A stretch of 64,000 nucleotides of DNA from Diphasiastrum complanatum (lineage: Eukaryota; Streptophyta; Lycopodiopsida; Lycopodiales; Lycopodiaceae), in NCBI GenBank assembly GCA_029204225.1, contig CM055108.1, forward strand, positions 26,763,525-26,827,524. Direction: 5' to 3'. The notes beneath the pieces were generated by a model. The model saw only the letters and a program-made list of their open reading frames with translations, was not told where the DNA came from and made no database searches. Shown here piece by piece: positions 22,101 through 31,427 of the stretch. A program made the translations under genes and the position numbers. Positions within the stretch are counted from its first letter, which is position 1, and the number at the start of each line of letters is the position of its first letter.

Positions 22101-22727
22101 TGTGCTGAATTTCAACTTTAGTCATACTCTACTGGTTCTAGTAAAGGATCTTTACTTATTGATGCTTGGTGATGTTACCTTTTCTCTTTGTTTTCAAAGG
22201 TGGTGTCATTTTCTTCAAAAGTATGAAACATAGATTTCATTTTAAGATCTCTATTGTATTCATGTACCTTATATGACCTTGAACAAGGTTTCTCTTCCTT
22301 TATCTTTGTGGTTCATCCCATGTCCGATATTTTCCGTCATGCGCAGCCATGCTCAGTTCTTCAGAAAAGCAAAGGGCTTCTTGCTTTCAATCACCGTCCA
22401 AAATGTTGAAATGCAGGTATCTGGAGTGACCCTCTAGGCTTCCGTGACCATGGTGAATGCAATTTTGTGAGAGGGCCCTCATTTGGGATGGTTCAGGTCT
22501 GCTCGTTAGTTTTCTAAACCTATCCCTTTTATGGACCCTAAACCTTCCAAAGGACTGTTTCATAAGTTTGGAAAAGATTCCCTAATGTCTCTAATGGTCT
22601 CAATGCTTATTCTTGAGTGCAGATGGAATGGGAGCAGCACAATGCAATTGCCAGATTACAAATCCGGGATGGAATGTCAGGGAAAATCCAGCTAGAATCA
22701 ACTATAAATCTGCAAACTTGTACATAG
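4973..22727 (+). CDS. PhoD-like (alkaline phosphatase D family) phosphatase, 3' half, nine exons
   Basis: Nine exons join in phase (149, 71, 170, 111, 165, 72, 52, 80 and 105 nt; 325 codons with stop). All have AG acceptors and GT donors and no internal stop. The product reads as the C-terminal 324 residues of a plant PhoD-like metallophosphatase. Markers are [74 protein letters not shown] and GPSFGMVQ. The family hydrolyses phosphate esters with a metal centre. The N-terminal half must lie upstream of the window or be lost, because 1-4825 is repeats. One oddity is that the normal GD-x-H signature reads GDSL here, so a metal-ligand His appears to be replaced by Leu. The gene may therefore be inactive or altered despite intact splicing. 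Confidence 0.85.
5230..5300 (+). CDS. PhoD-like gene, visible exon 2
   Basis: Lies between TTCATACAG and GTAACT. It encodes [20 protein letters not shown] then IFLYG, a Cys-rich insert between the RYxRD motif and the LGxxQ motif. The frame matches exon 1 (two bases carried over). Confidence 0.82.
5301..6534 (+). other. Intron 2 of the PhoD-like gene
   Basis: 1234 bases, A/T-rich, with no recognised element. Short reading frames inside it have no family support. Confidence 0.75.
6535..6704 (+). CDS. PhoD-like gene, visible exon 3
   Basis: The acceptor is CAGCTATTAG. A tempting later AG at 6548 breaks the phase, while 6535 completes the Gly codon left by exon 2 and gives [20 protein letters not shown]. 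The exon ends SSFCE before GTAGTC, in phase zero with exon 4. Confidence 0.8.
7195..7260. repeat. Small inverted-repeat element remnant
   Basis: GTCCCGGAATGACGTTCC followed by ATTCCGGAACAAG. The GGAACG-type wording is shared with the element at 20536-20757. Probably a terminus of the same small element group. Confidence 0.35.
7400..8474 (-). repeat. 3' LTR of the antisense gypsy element (far end uncertain)
   Basis: On the minus strand TGTTAGAG follows the purine tract GAGGAGGGAAGGAT. It carries a TATA-like box. No second LTR copy is in the window, so the left limit is an estimate. Confidence 0.5.
8480..9925 (-). pseudogene. Integrase with chromodomain-like tail
   Basis: Motifs include HHCC-type [17 protein letters not shown] with CTACQ, core [11 protein letters not shown] and [10 protein letters not shown], later [18 protein letters not shown], and [12 protein letters not shown]. 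An EYLVTW tail closes it, as in chromodomain-bearing integrases. It is the downstream part of the antisense gypsy polyprotein and is broken. Confidence 0.85.
10079..11354 (-). pseudogene. Reverse transcriptase and RNase H region
   Basis: The RT part has [37 protein letters not shown] and a palm motif reading FIDNILVFS. The RNase H part has [29 protein letters not shown] and [10 protein letters not shown]. The order and spacing are normal Ty3/gypsy, lying between protease and integrase. Broken. Confidence 0.88.
11650..12735 (-). pseudogene. Gag with zinc knuckle, and protease start
   Basis: Gag shows [29 protein letters not shown] and [13 protein letters not shown], then a CCHC knuckle [14 protein letters not shown]. 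The reading continues to [13 protein letters not shown], which carries the aspartic protease DTG triad. This marks the 5' side of the antisense element. Confidence 0.82.
12736..13781 (-). pseudogene. Tat/Athila-like reverse transcriptase part
   Basis: Motifs are [72 protein letters not shown] and [13 protein letters not shown]. These are upstream RT and palm segments of the gypsy RT. Confidence 0.8.
14397..15110 (-). pseudogene. Tat/Athila-like protease region
   Basis: [20 protein letters not shown] has the DGG-type retropepsin centre (D-G-G-S-G-V-N). [12 protein letters not shown] follows. The same wording occurs in the fossil at 39.8-40.0 kb. Confidence 0.65.
15500..16480 (-). pseudogene. 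Tat/Athila-like Gag
   Basis: 16.16-16.47 kb encodes a gag core: [17 protein letters not shown] and [20 protein letters not shown]. Further left is a Cys-rich knuckle-like region ([21 protein letters not shown]). Closest in the window is the gag at 51.1-51.7 kb. Confidence 0.75.
16485..16838 (-). mobile_element. Ty1/copia RNase H fragment inside the gypsy gag
   Basis: It encodes [32 protein letters not shown] and [13 protein letters not shown] on the minus strand. It is an inverted copy of the copia 3' end at about 35.88-36.23 kb, stopping just before that element's LTR. Confidence 0.85.
18572..18682 (+). CDS. PhoD-like gene, exon 4
   Basis: 37 codons between TTTGTAG and GTACGT. It encodes [20 protein letters not shown] and [17 protein letters not shown]. 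The LGxxQxxWLExxL motif is diagnostic for the PhoD family. Confidence 0.92.
18897..19061 (+). CDS. PhoD-like gene, exon 5 (altered metal-site motif)
   Basis: 55 codons between CTTACAG and GTGTGA. It carries [17 protein letters not shown] and [16 protein letters not shown]. From my knowledge of the family the expected wording is TGD-Y-H-Y or similar, with His as metal ligand. Two adjacent codons (TCT CTT) give Ser-Leu instead. Confidence 0.9.
19151..19197. repeat. (GA)n microsatellite in intron 5
   Basis: 47 bases of GA within the 159-base intron between exons 5 and 6. Confidence 0.97.
19221..19292 (+). CDS. PhoD-like gene, exon 6
   Basis: 24 codons between CTGTAGCAG and GTAAGT. It encodes [15 protein letters not shown] then VNITYPLFQ, continuing the DIR|VLRPG motif in phase with exon 5. 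Confidence 0.88.
19293..20934 (+). other. Intron 6 of the PhoD-like gene
   Basis: 1642 bases. 19293-20530 holds no feature I recognise. A small inverted-repeat element lies at 20536-20757, followed by a stretch with repeated ATGAC/GTCAT wording up to about 20880. Confidence 0.7.
20536..20757. mobile_element. Small inverted-repeat (MITE-like) element
   Basis: The left end CCCGTTTCGGAATGGAACCC matches the reverse complement of the right end (CCCGTTCCGACCC), with internal repeats of GGAACG/CGTTCC. There is no coding capacity. Target duplication was not resolved. Confidence 0.5.
20935..20986 (+). CDS. PhoD-like gene, exon 7
   Basis: 52 bases between TTTTGCAG and GTAATT. It encodes [17 protein letters not shown] plus one base; VMASGxT is a conserved PhoD motif. 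Its 3' part is duplicated in the next intron. Confidence 0.9.
20953..21780 (+). repeat. Tandem duplication of exon 7 end and following intron
   Basis: Unit 1 (20953-21530, including a 336-base insertion) and unit 2 (about 21539-21780) share ACTACAAGCTCCACA, TAAGAGTTCTAAGAAGAATC and AATAAGCTTTTAACAGAAAG. Unit 2 keeps the exon end, but the donor position reads ATAATT instead of GTAATT, so it should not be spliced. Confidence 0.8.
21101..21436. mobile_element. MITE-like element with target duplication
   Basis: The ends CATAGTTGCAC and GTGCAACTATG are inverted repeats, continued by GTTTCT/AGAAAC wording. AACCACA flanks both sides (21094-21100, 21437-21443). The paralogous unit 2 has a single AACCACA at the matching point, which gives a natural empty site. 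The ends resemble hAT-type small elements; the family is uncertain. Confidence 0.75.
22417..22496 (+). CDS. PhoD-like gene, exon 8
   Basis: 80 bases between AATGCAG and GTCTGC. With the carried G it encodes G then [15 protein letters not shown] and [11 protein letters not shown], close to the family's C-terminal region. Confidence 0.9.
22623..22727 (+). CDS. PhoD-like gene, last exon
   Basis: 34 codons plus TAG after TTGAGTGCAG. It encodes [20 protein letters not shown] then [14 protein letters not shown], the C-terminal strand-rich segment seen at the end of PhoD proteins. Confidence 0.9.
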   Translation: MEWEQHNAIARLQIRDGMSGKIQLESTINLQTCT

Positions 22728-24600
22728 AAAAGCACCTTTCACAATGGAGTGAATAAGTAGACTATTGAATATAAGCTGTTTTTGCAATGTGGAATGTGGC
22801 TATCCAAAAGCTCATTGTACATTTTTGATAAACATTGCAATTGTCATCAAAAGGATGGCTTATGGTCTCATGTAGTAGAAACTGTTAGGATGAACATTGT
22901 ATATGAATGGTGATTTTATAGTTCATTGACTAACCACTAACTAGCATGGTTCTTTCCACTTGTTTGAACATAAACATTTTGGCCTTCCCATGCAAAGTTC
23001 AGTTGGAAGGCTGCCTTGTTAGCTTATAGAATCTATAAATCAATTAGAAAGCAAATGGTTATTTCATCAAATGTATCCTCTTGAGTCATGTAAGAGCAAA
23101 AGTGATTTGTTCACTCATAGTTTGAAAATTTGTATTGAGGCAAATTGTAAACTCTCATATGCTTGATGGCCTTGCTGCAGGAAGATGGCATAAGGATTAT
23201 AAAGCCATTGAATTTGAGTTCTTGAAATCTGAAAAGAAATGTGGAGTTCTTGTTTTGGGATTTCTGTGCCATGCCACAAGGACATCCAATGATTTCTTCT
23301 TACCAGGCTTATGTACATTCTACGTCTAGACTAAGCATTTCTGCAGCTATTTTGAAAGGCACAGCTGCACTCTTGGATACACACCAATACTTGAAACGCC
23401 TGGAATATTCTGTAAATTTGTCTTCATTGACCACTTGGAATTATGTGGTAGCATAAAGTATCGTAAGCTGCAAAGCAATAACAATCTTTAATTCTATTAA
23501 GAAGCAAGAGTCCTTATCTTTTATTGGCATTACATGGGAGAAAAATAGCACAATTAAAAAGAGGAAATAAAGTGCTATAGCAACCAAGGAAGTTGAAGTC
23601 CTTGGTTGAAGGCCCAATTATCATAAAGGCCACTTATGAACAAAGAGATTTGCTGAATCAAGGAGAAGCTAATAAATTAGTGAATGCAACCTTGGATGTG
23701 ATACATATCGATGGCATATTGGTTCATATTAAGAGGAATATCAGTATGACATCATGATGCATGATGGTGATGGGATCCCAAACATGGTGATACCGATTAA
23801 GTAGGACAAGCAAAGCAGATAAGGGAGTCTTGTGCAGGGAATGAATTGATGTATTCTTCTTGTCGTATTTGAGAAAAATTGTTTTTGACCATTTTGCCTA
23901 ATAAATCTTGAAGATGTATCATCGCATTGCAAAGAGACATCAAAAGAGCAAGACATTAATCGAGAACTTGAAGTATTTGGAGGGGATGCTGAAGGTAATT
24001 TTAAAGTGAGCACAATTATATGAATTTGCAACTTGGAATGGGATTAGATTATGGTTAGTACTATTGTGGCACCTAGACAGATTGTGAAACTCCATTTAGG
24101 TGAAAGAAAGAGATTGATATGGCTTCCTCTTTAGGAGTTGCTCCTCATCCTCATGCTTTTCCCTCTTCTTAGTGTGAAAAGCCGCCACAATCAGCTTACA
24201 AGGACATGAAAGGATTACTCCTCGGAGTGCTTGTGCATGTACCCATGCAATCCCCATGCATGCTAGACCGAACTCTACTTACCACGAATACTTTCTATCA
24301 TGCATAATTGTCATACACCATGCGTTGCTTCACATGTTTACGTTTGGACTATTGTAGACCTTCTCAAGTTCTTAATTACAATTTGGCCTTGATTGGAATA
24401 TCTAGACATAATTAATCAACTCGACATTATAGGACTAATTACCATGTCTTGGATGGCTCCAAATCCTTGGTAATCGAACATGGCCATAATGTTCTTCTCC
24501 CCTAGAATTGCTTCTATCCTCAAAAGTGAAAATTAGGAAAATTCTTATTTATGCCTTCAACCCTTTTTCAAGAATCATCATTCTTAGTTTGACCATGATT
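22728..24600. other. Downstream region without recognised gene
   Basis: The 3' untranslated region probably occupies the first few hundred bases. The rest is A/T-rich with short open frames on both strands that match no family I know. Confidence 0.5.
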
Positions 24601-24639
24601 AAACACTTTGAGATATTATGATTTCTCAATTGTTATTTC

Positions 24640-25080
24640 TTGTTTAAAGTATCTTTTTTAGGTTCCAAAGGTCCTTGAGCAAAAAATTCTTCAATTGAGT
24701 TAGATCTTCTCTAGTTCCAATTCTATCTCTTTTATGTGACTCAATTTCAATCGACTTATATGAAATACTAGGTGAGTCGTAATCTTACACTGAGATCAAA
24801 TTCGTAAGTGAAAGAACCAATCTTCTTCATAATCCGAAACGGCCCACATTATACGGTAGATAGTTTATAATGCTTTTCAGTGTGCAGAGTCAAAGTTTTT
24901 GGGTATTGTAAAGCATACCATATAATCTATAGAAGATTTTTTATATTTGCCTAGTACTTAGCCCTATTTTGAGCACTGCAGATGCTCTTTCGAGTTCATT
25001 GAACATTTTTTGCATCTCATGTAGGAAATATGCAAGTTTTTTTAATAGATTGCATTTTTATTCTTGGTGAAGATTAGTGT
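24640..25080 (-). mobile_element. Decayed Ty3/gypsy integrase end
   Basis: The minus strand around 24.77-24.9 kb reads a KLS...CGPFRIMKKIGSFTYEFDLS pattern. This parallels the KLSxRYxGPFxIxxKIGxxxYxLxLP region of gypsy integrases. Heavily broken and old. Confidence 0.4.
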
Positions 25081-25412
25081 TGAGCATCGTGACTTTGGAT
25101 CTTCAACAACAAACTCTTACATTTACTCATAATGGTACATTTACTCATTTTTGGTAAGCAACTTGTAATCCAAGGCTTAGTGTGTGTCTCTTCTCAATTT
25201 TTTGGAGCTATAGCTTGATTTAGTTCCATTTTGAGTGAGTTTTCATCTAATTTTGATGCTCACACTTCATTGCCACTATTATTGGACATGCTCACCATGT
25301 TGATTTTCTTTTTGGTCCTTCTCTCTTTTGTGCTCCTTATCATGTTTATATCTGGCCTTGCTTAAAGTTGAACGTCAAGTCGAAGCATTTTAACATCAAG
25401 GTCTTATGATCT

Positions 25413-25495
25413 TAGCATAGTTGCAGCGAATCACAATTTTGGAGATATCGTGATTCGTGATTCGCGATTCGTTGCAGATCGCCAAAACAATTTTT
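25413..25495. repeat. Palindromic small-element terminus
   Basis: GTTGCAGCGAATCAC and GTGATTCGTGATTCGCGATTC make an imperfect inverted pair, followed by a T run. It resembles one end of a hAT-like small element. Confidence 0.3.
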
Positions 25496-25894
25496 TTTTT
25501 TTTTTTTTTACTTTCAGAAAATATTTTTGAATATGAAATTTTTCTTATGAATGTTTGAGTTGAGAAATGTTTAATATAGAGCAAAACTTGCAGTATTGAT
25601 GAACACCTTTAACGTAGCTGCTAAGATTTTCCATTTTGTGTGAATGGCATCTCACCTAACTGCTTGGAATTGGACCTAAAAGTACTAGCATCGTAATCAT
25701 CTATTTTTTCTCTTCCTATTGATATCCATATTGCATGTAATTTTTGAAAAAAAAAAACGTTTTGCCAAAAAACTAACGAATTGTTGGTAATATAAGTTTG
25801 CTTTTTGTATCCATTCTAGCTTGTATAATTTCAATGTTTTCATGCTATCAATGGTCTCCCTACTTCTCATCATGCCATAACTTATTTTTTTCAT

Positions 25895-26445
25895 TTTTTA
25901 TTAGGTTTGTGTTATTGCCTATTTTGATGACATTTTTGTTTTAGTCTTTTTTTGCATGACCATGTTATCCATATACATTCTATTTTTCATCTTGTTCTTA
26001 TCCATCTTATGTATGCCAAGGGATCGACATGTTCCTTTGTAGTTATTGAGATATCTTTTATTGGCTTTGTTAATTTTATGGAATATTCATCTCAATCTTC
26101 GTAATGTTCAGGTAATCTCTTTGTGGTCTATTCTCTTTGATGTCCATGTTCTTTGTATTTGTCTTGGTATGGCTTTTCATCTACATCATTCTGTTCTTTT
26201 AAAAAAAATATTGTAAATCCTTTGCATCATTTGCTTAAGAAAGAAGAAAGTTTTTTTTTGTTTAGTCACTCAAGCGTTAGGTTGCTTTTACGACCCTCAA
26301 GTCTGTTTTTGTTTCAACTCTTTTCATGTGTTTTTTATAATTTCTATAAACCTTTTGCTATCATTACTAATGCTAGTTCTACTGGTTTGCTTGGTGCTAT
26401 TTTACATCAAGTGGCTAGTATCATTGCATAGGAGTCTCATCTTTT
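25895..26445 (+). mobile_element. Decayed Ty3/gypsy RT/RNase H
   Basis: The plus strand holds a VIAYFDDIFV pattern (RT palm) near 25.91 kb and NFYKPFAIITNASSTGLLGA near 26.35-26.4 kb, which is the RNase H start (KPFxxxTDAS.xGxGAVLxQ in the family). Heavily broken. Confidence 0.5.
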
Positions 26446-26465
26446 ATGTTCCTATGCTCATTTTT

Positions 26466-26830
26466 GTGACGTTTACATAAACGTCACTATTATGGTGCGC
26501 TAAACATCATTGAGCGACACCCATATGACTCCCAACAAAGCTGTATATTCTCTCAAAAATTGCACCCAAGACGGTTTGCGACTTTAAGCGATGTTCTTGA
26601 ATGTTCTTGAATGTCGCTTGGTGACATTAAATCGATTTTGAATTTCGCACTGCCTAGCGATTTAATTATATAGAGACACTTAATTGTCGCATCAACTGTC
26701 GTGCAACGACATCCAATAAAGATTTTCAATTGTCGTCGTATAGCGAAGTTTGTAGGGTTTTTCAAAAATTGTTGTCGGGCGACGGATAAATAGATGCAAG
26801 GCGATGTTAAATTGTCGGTGAAAGATGTTT
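26466..26830. repeat. GCGAC/GTCGC-rich region with foldback, CACTA-like
   Basis: A perfect hairpin GTGACGTTT-acat-AAACGTCAC (26466-26487) leads into CACTATTATGG. Then about ten GCGA/GTCG motifs lie in either direction over 330 bases. Clustered short subterminal motifs of this kind are typical of CACTA elements. No transposase is seen. Confidence 0.35.
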
Positions 26831-27246
26831 AAATGTAACAAAACTGGAAACAAAAAATTCTTAGGGGGAAAAGTTGTTTTTGCCTTGAACTCTTTGATAC
26901 CCTATGTCATCTTTTTACTATGCATATCCATGTTGGAAAATGATAAATGCACGACACTCTATCAACACATCTACTTATGCTGAAATAACTATGAAATAAT
27001 ATTCTAAAATTGCGGAATTAAAAGCTGATTCAGACTTTTAGGAAAGATCATACATTTGTTCAGAATTGAATCCTATAGAAAATGGAAAATAGTATTTGGA
27101 ACTGGGCTATGCACTTTTGCTTTTACTCAAATAATATAAGACATGAATAGTCTGTAAAACAGTTTAGCTATTGCTATTGCTATTGCATCTTTGTTTATTT
27201 CAATCTTAATAGATCGTGATCCTAACTCATTGAATATATCATCGGC

Positions 27247-27272
27247 GTCATCATCATCATCATCATCATCAA
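27247..27272. repeat. (ATC)n microsatellite
   Basis: TCATCATCATC run within otherwise A/T-rich sequence. Confidence 0.9.
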
Positions 27273-27539
27273 TCAATCAAATGTAACTAATGAATTACAT
27301 CTATTTATAGTTGTGCATTAATATCCAGAAGTCTATGTTGGGATTGGTTCTAAACCCGAAAATAATGTCGCATTCTGCTTTGTTATCTCGAAATCTATTT
27401 TGACTACGATATGTTGATGATAATCTATTTTCAGTGATAGTGTTTCATTGTTGAATGATACTAAAGCTATGTTTTCAAATGAGCTTGACATGACAGATTT
27501 AAGAGTTGTTCATTTCTGCTTTGGAACACAAAATTTTAG

Positions 27540-27890
27540 AGATCGAGTCAAGAGATAGATTTGCTTCAGTTAAAATGGGTATATTCAGAACTTGTTGAAA
27601 AATTGATAGACTGCAAACCCACCATCTCAAGAAGAAGTGGAGGCTGTATAGAAGCCAAGTACATTGTTGTTGTACATGCTGCAAAAGAAACGATTTGGTT
27701 AAGATCCCTCTTATCATATCTTGGTCTTACTCCACAACAACCTATGAAGGTTTATTATAATAATCAAACTACTATAGCTTTACCTCTTAATCCTAGGTTT
27801 CATTCCAAGTCCAAGCACGTTGAGAATTACTATGTCAAAGACAAAGTACTTAGTCAAGATATCACACTTACATTTTGTAGAACTTAGTTT
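27540..27890 (+). mobile_element. Ty1/copia RNase H end fragment
   Basis: Encodes EAKYIVVVHAAKETIWLRSL, LGLTPQQPMKVYYNNQT and NPRFHSKSKHVENYYVKDK. These are the closing motifs of copia RNase H. It is a different family from the 35.9 kb copy. The LTR of the next element begins 75 bases on. Confidence 0.85.
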
Positions 27891-27964
27891 ACGACAACAG
27901 ACATCTGGTCCTTATGTACAAAACTAAGGCGATCAAGAGAAAGTTGAAGTTCACAGGCGAAGGC

Positions 27965-28260
27965 TGTTTCAAGTCAGAGCATGCACATAAGCAATCACAC
28001 AGGAGAAGAAGAGAGAGAGAACACCATAGCCTGTATTTTAATAGAAAGCACAATACAATGGAGAATAGTGAACGTGAGAGAGATAGAGAGGAGGTTGTGT
28101 CCCCTCACGTCTGACCACTTCACAAATAGCTAGTTTCACACTGTAATGGCTCATAAAATAGCATGAGGCAATTAGGCCTATATTCCTAAATAGTAACATT
28201 TGAAAACACAGGCCCTTTACTAGTGAATAACCAAAGATGGATATTACTGATATTCTAACA
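27965..28260 (-). repeat. 3' LTR of the gag-bearing copia element
   Basis: Minus strand TGTTAGAATATCAG to TGAAACA. Shared with 31078-31346 and with the shorter copy at 59925-60044. Confidence 0.85.
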
Positions 28261-28579
28261 CCCTCTCTTAATGACAACTTTGGTTGAGCATTAATGTCAT
28301 GTCTATTGTTAGAGCACAAGATCTCTACATTACTATTACATGACTTTATTCCTCATCATCTTGTGTATATCAGAATCATTTCATTTTTCATGATTACATA
28401 CAATGATTAAAATCAATTTTCCTACCATGTAAATCTGTCCTGCATCTTATAGATCCAAGATGCTTCCAAGTGTACATTAGAGACATGTTATTTTAGTAAG
28501 CAATTAGAAAGGTATGTCTTTCTTAAATTGAGCAAACAAGTCAATTTCTGGACTTGATGAAGATTGCACTTTCACACTA

Positions 28580-29330
28580 TCATCATAGGCCTTTTTCCAG
28601 CACTTAGAAATAGAATGACTAAGCTTGTGACAATAATTACATTTTTCCTTGTTCTTAGCTTTAGCTCGATCATCTGAATTTGCTGATTTGCCTTTGAATT
28701 TGGCTTACTCTTATCCTTAGTAAATCAAGCAACTTCAACAGGAACAACATCTTTAGATTTACCTCTTCTTAGCTCCTCTTGGATGAGTAATGCTGACACT
28801 CTTGTTACACTTAATCCAGATACTAGACTTGAAACAATGGAAGTGTAATAATCATATGAAGGAGGTAAGCTACCAAGGATAGTCATTACCGCTTCATCGG
28901 CATTCGTCTCAACTCCAATTGCAGCTAACTGATCAAGAAGAGCTTGTATAGAAGAAAGATGATTTGTGAGTGAATCACCTTCATTCATCTTTAATTGCAT
29001 CAATTTTCTCTTCAAGTACAATTTGTGAGCCATGATTTTGCTTTCAAATAAATTAACTAATGCTCCCCACATGGCTTTAGAAGTTGTTAATTTACTAATT
29101 TGAAGAAGTCAATGAGCTGATAAGCTCAACTGAATTAGTGCTCTAGCTTTATTATCTTGTTTTATACAAACTTTAGGAGCTTCACCTTCACTTGGTTCAT
29201 TTTCGCTAATAACAATTGGCCATAGATCCTTTTCCACAAGAATAGCCTGCATTTTCAATTTCCATATCGAAAAATTCTCTCCATTCAATTTTTCGAAGGA
29301 CATTGTATCTCTTAGCGTATGATCAGCCAT
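28580..29330 (-). pseudogene. Ty1/copia Gag
   Basis: The N-terminal part is FEKLNGENFSIWKLKMQAIL, the usual copia gag opening. The middle has MWGALVNLFESKIMAHKLYL, LKMNEGDSLTNHL and LGSLPPSYDYYTSIV (UBN2-type gag). Leftwards is a CCHC-like CNYCHKLSHSISKCW. It lies between the leader and the 3' LTR. Broken. Confidence 0.85.
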
Positions 29331-29883
29331 TTTACTTAGCTAAATAATCAATATTTATGCGTAACCGAGGGAGAGGGCATAAGATATCACCTCGACTAGG
29401 AATACTAGTTATTTAGATAGTAAAATTTAACGTTTTATATTGTCGAGAAAAACTGAACAAAGAAGCTTTAATTTCACAATGGAATTTGCCTAGTATCAAC
29501 TTCAGTAAGAAATTTAGACCTTATATAGATATCACCCCTTCATTGCAAAACTTCATTAATTAAGTAGCAACTGCACTTCAAATTGCAAGTTTTGAAATGA
29601 CGAAGCTTCAGTTCTAAATTTATGATAGTTCCTAGTCATTTAGAGCTCTTAAAATCGACATTTCTAATAGAAAGGTATAAGTTGTCCTTAATGCATATTG
29701 AGGTCTCCAAATTAAGAACTTAATAAGTTTTTCTGCCGAAGTCCAAATCATAATATTTTTAGTGCAAAACGGAGCTAAGTCAGTGTACAATAGTTTTGTA
29801 TGGCTTTTGTTTCGACAGAAACTAATTCTCTATGCGAAAATTAGCCTCTGTTATGCATTATACTCCATATTTTAGCACAATGG

Positions 29884-31077
29884 GTAAAACTGTAGGACTG
29901 CCTTTAGGGACCCAACTTTTAGATTTTGGAAAATGTCAACAAAAACTTAAGAAAACCATCAAATATTTACATTTGCATTTCTCTTGGGCATTTGAAATTT
30001 TCCAGGGGTCGTCTCTCTCACTCAGCCACGAACTTCTTGCTGGATCGCGACCACCTGCCTCAATCCTACTTCACGCGCTCATCATCATCTGGATCGCGAC
30101 CAACTGCCTCGATCCTACTTCACATCATGCATTCATGTAAGACAACAGCATGATTGAAATTTGGAAATGATCCATCGCTGGTTATTTTCGTGCTTCAGAA
30201 CGGGTTGGATCAGGTCTGCAAAGACGCAAAGTGGTTGCCAACAGTCGCGATGGAGACCACCCCTCTTGCCAGTTTTCTTCCCTCATACTGCAGCAGATCG
30301 CTTCATTGATCAAATTTTAGATAGTTTGAAAAGACATTAATGGTTCAGACAGCAGCGATGGCCTCTTGTACATAAATTTTTCCAATCGTTACTTCCTGTG
30401 GCTGTGTATAGTCTGTTGGAGCAGGACACGATGCAAATCTGCGCCTCCAAGCAAATCCTTTTTCCTCTTAGTGTATGATCAGCCCGCGGAGCAAAGCGTC
30501 ACCATTACAACGGCTGATCTTTAGTACGCTGCAATGGCTGGAAGAAAAAAAATTTCTGCTACATGCCTCATTTCAAAGTTGCCAATCCATCCTTCACGTC
30601 TCTGACGAAGGCTGTATTCGAGTCTATGACCAGAACACAATGATTGTCTTCTTCACATTTCAAACACTTTTCCTTTGAAGTCTACTACATGGCAAAATGA
30701 GACTGCAAGAACTCGCCTTCCATCCATACTTTAGAGGCTTCGGATCTCTGTGGCCTGTGGCTGAACACCTGCATGCACTATTTCTCCATATTCTGGGCCT
30801 TGTAGGTCTGCAGCGACTGTCCAAAATTGGCTTTGTGCATTATCACACAAAATAACAAGCAAATGACTTGTATCTCTCTTTATTCATTCTACACTCTACA
30901 TTCCTATGATGCAGACAGAAACAACATTCTAGAGAGCAAATCAGTGTTTATTAACATAACATAAAAACTTCTACATTCTGAAAATTTCTTAGCAAATTAA
31001 CATGCTACCAAAACTTTCCTATGAATCAACTGCATGCCCGGATCTTCAGGGGTTAACCATTCCCTGCTTTGATACCA
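29884..31077 (-). repeat. Leader block shared with 58772-59924
   Basis: About 1.2 kb from ACTGTAGGACTGCCTTTAGG to the primer site, repeated near 58.8-59.9 kb. This copy has a local duplication of about 35 bases (CTGGATCGCGACCA and following, 30.04-30.12 kb) that is single in the other copy. No gene is supported inside. Confidence 0.8.
31064..31077 (-). other. Primer binding site of the copia element
   Basis: The minus strand reads TGGTATCAAAGCAG right after the 5' LTR end, close to the initiator-Met type. The sister copy at 59.9 kb reads TGGTATCAGAGCAG. Confidence 0.75.
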
Positions 31078-31346
31078 TGTTTCAAATCAGAGCATGCACA
31101 TAAATCACACAGGAGAAGAGGAGAGAGATAACACCATAGCCTATATTTTAATAGAAATCACAATGGAGAATAGTGAACTTGAGAGAGATATAGAGGAGGT
31201 TGTGTCCCCTCACATCTAACCACTTCACAAATAGCCAGTTTCACACTATAATGGCTTATAAAATAGCATGAGGCACATTAGGCCTATTTCCCTAAATAGT
31301 AACATTTGAAAACGCAGGCCCTTTACTAGTGAATAACCAAAGATGG
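31078..31346 (-). repeat. 5' LTR of the gag-bearing copia element
   Basis: Aligns with 27965-28260 apart from its last bases, where gypsy sequence begins. Confidence 0.85.
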
Positions 31347-31427
31347 CGTCAAACAGAATACTCACAGGCTGTCTACGAACCCACTCATGCGAATGAGATC
31401 GTGAGGTCCATACACTGCAGTATTAAA

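Larger units (their letters stand above)
27965..31346 (-). mobile_element. Ty1/copia element with two LTRs and gag, no pol seen
   Basis: LTRs lie at 27965-28260 (3', complete) and 31078-31346 (5', lacking its last bases against the next element). On the minus strand a purine tract (AAGAGAGGG) precedes the 3' LTR, and the primer site follows the 5' LTR. Gag lies at 28.58-29.33 kb. RT and integrase are not seen, and a leader of about 1.7 kb fills the rest. LTR divergence is roughly 6 percent by eye, so it is older than the element at 1-3113. Broken. Confidence 0.8.

Noticed and set aside
29832-30840. Plus-strand frames in the copia leader (for example DEGCIRVYDQNT, WD40-like wording)
   Set aside because: Short, not kept open across both copies, and lying in a leader block of an antisense element.
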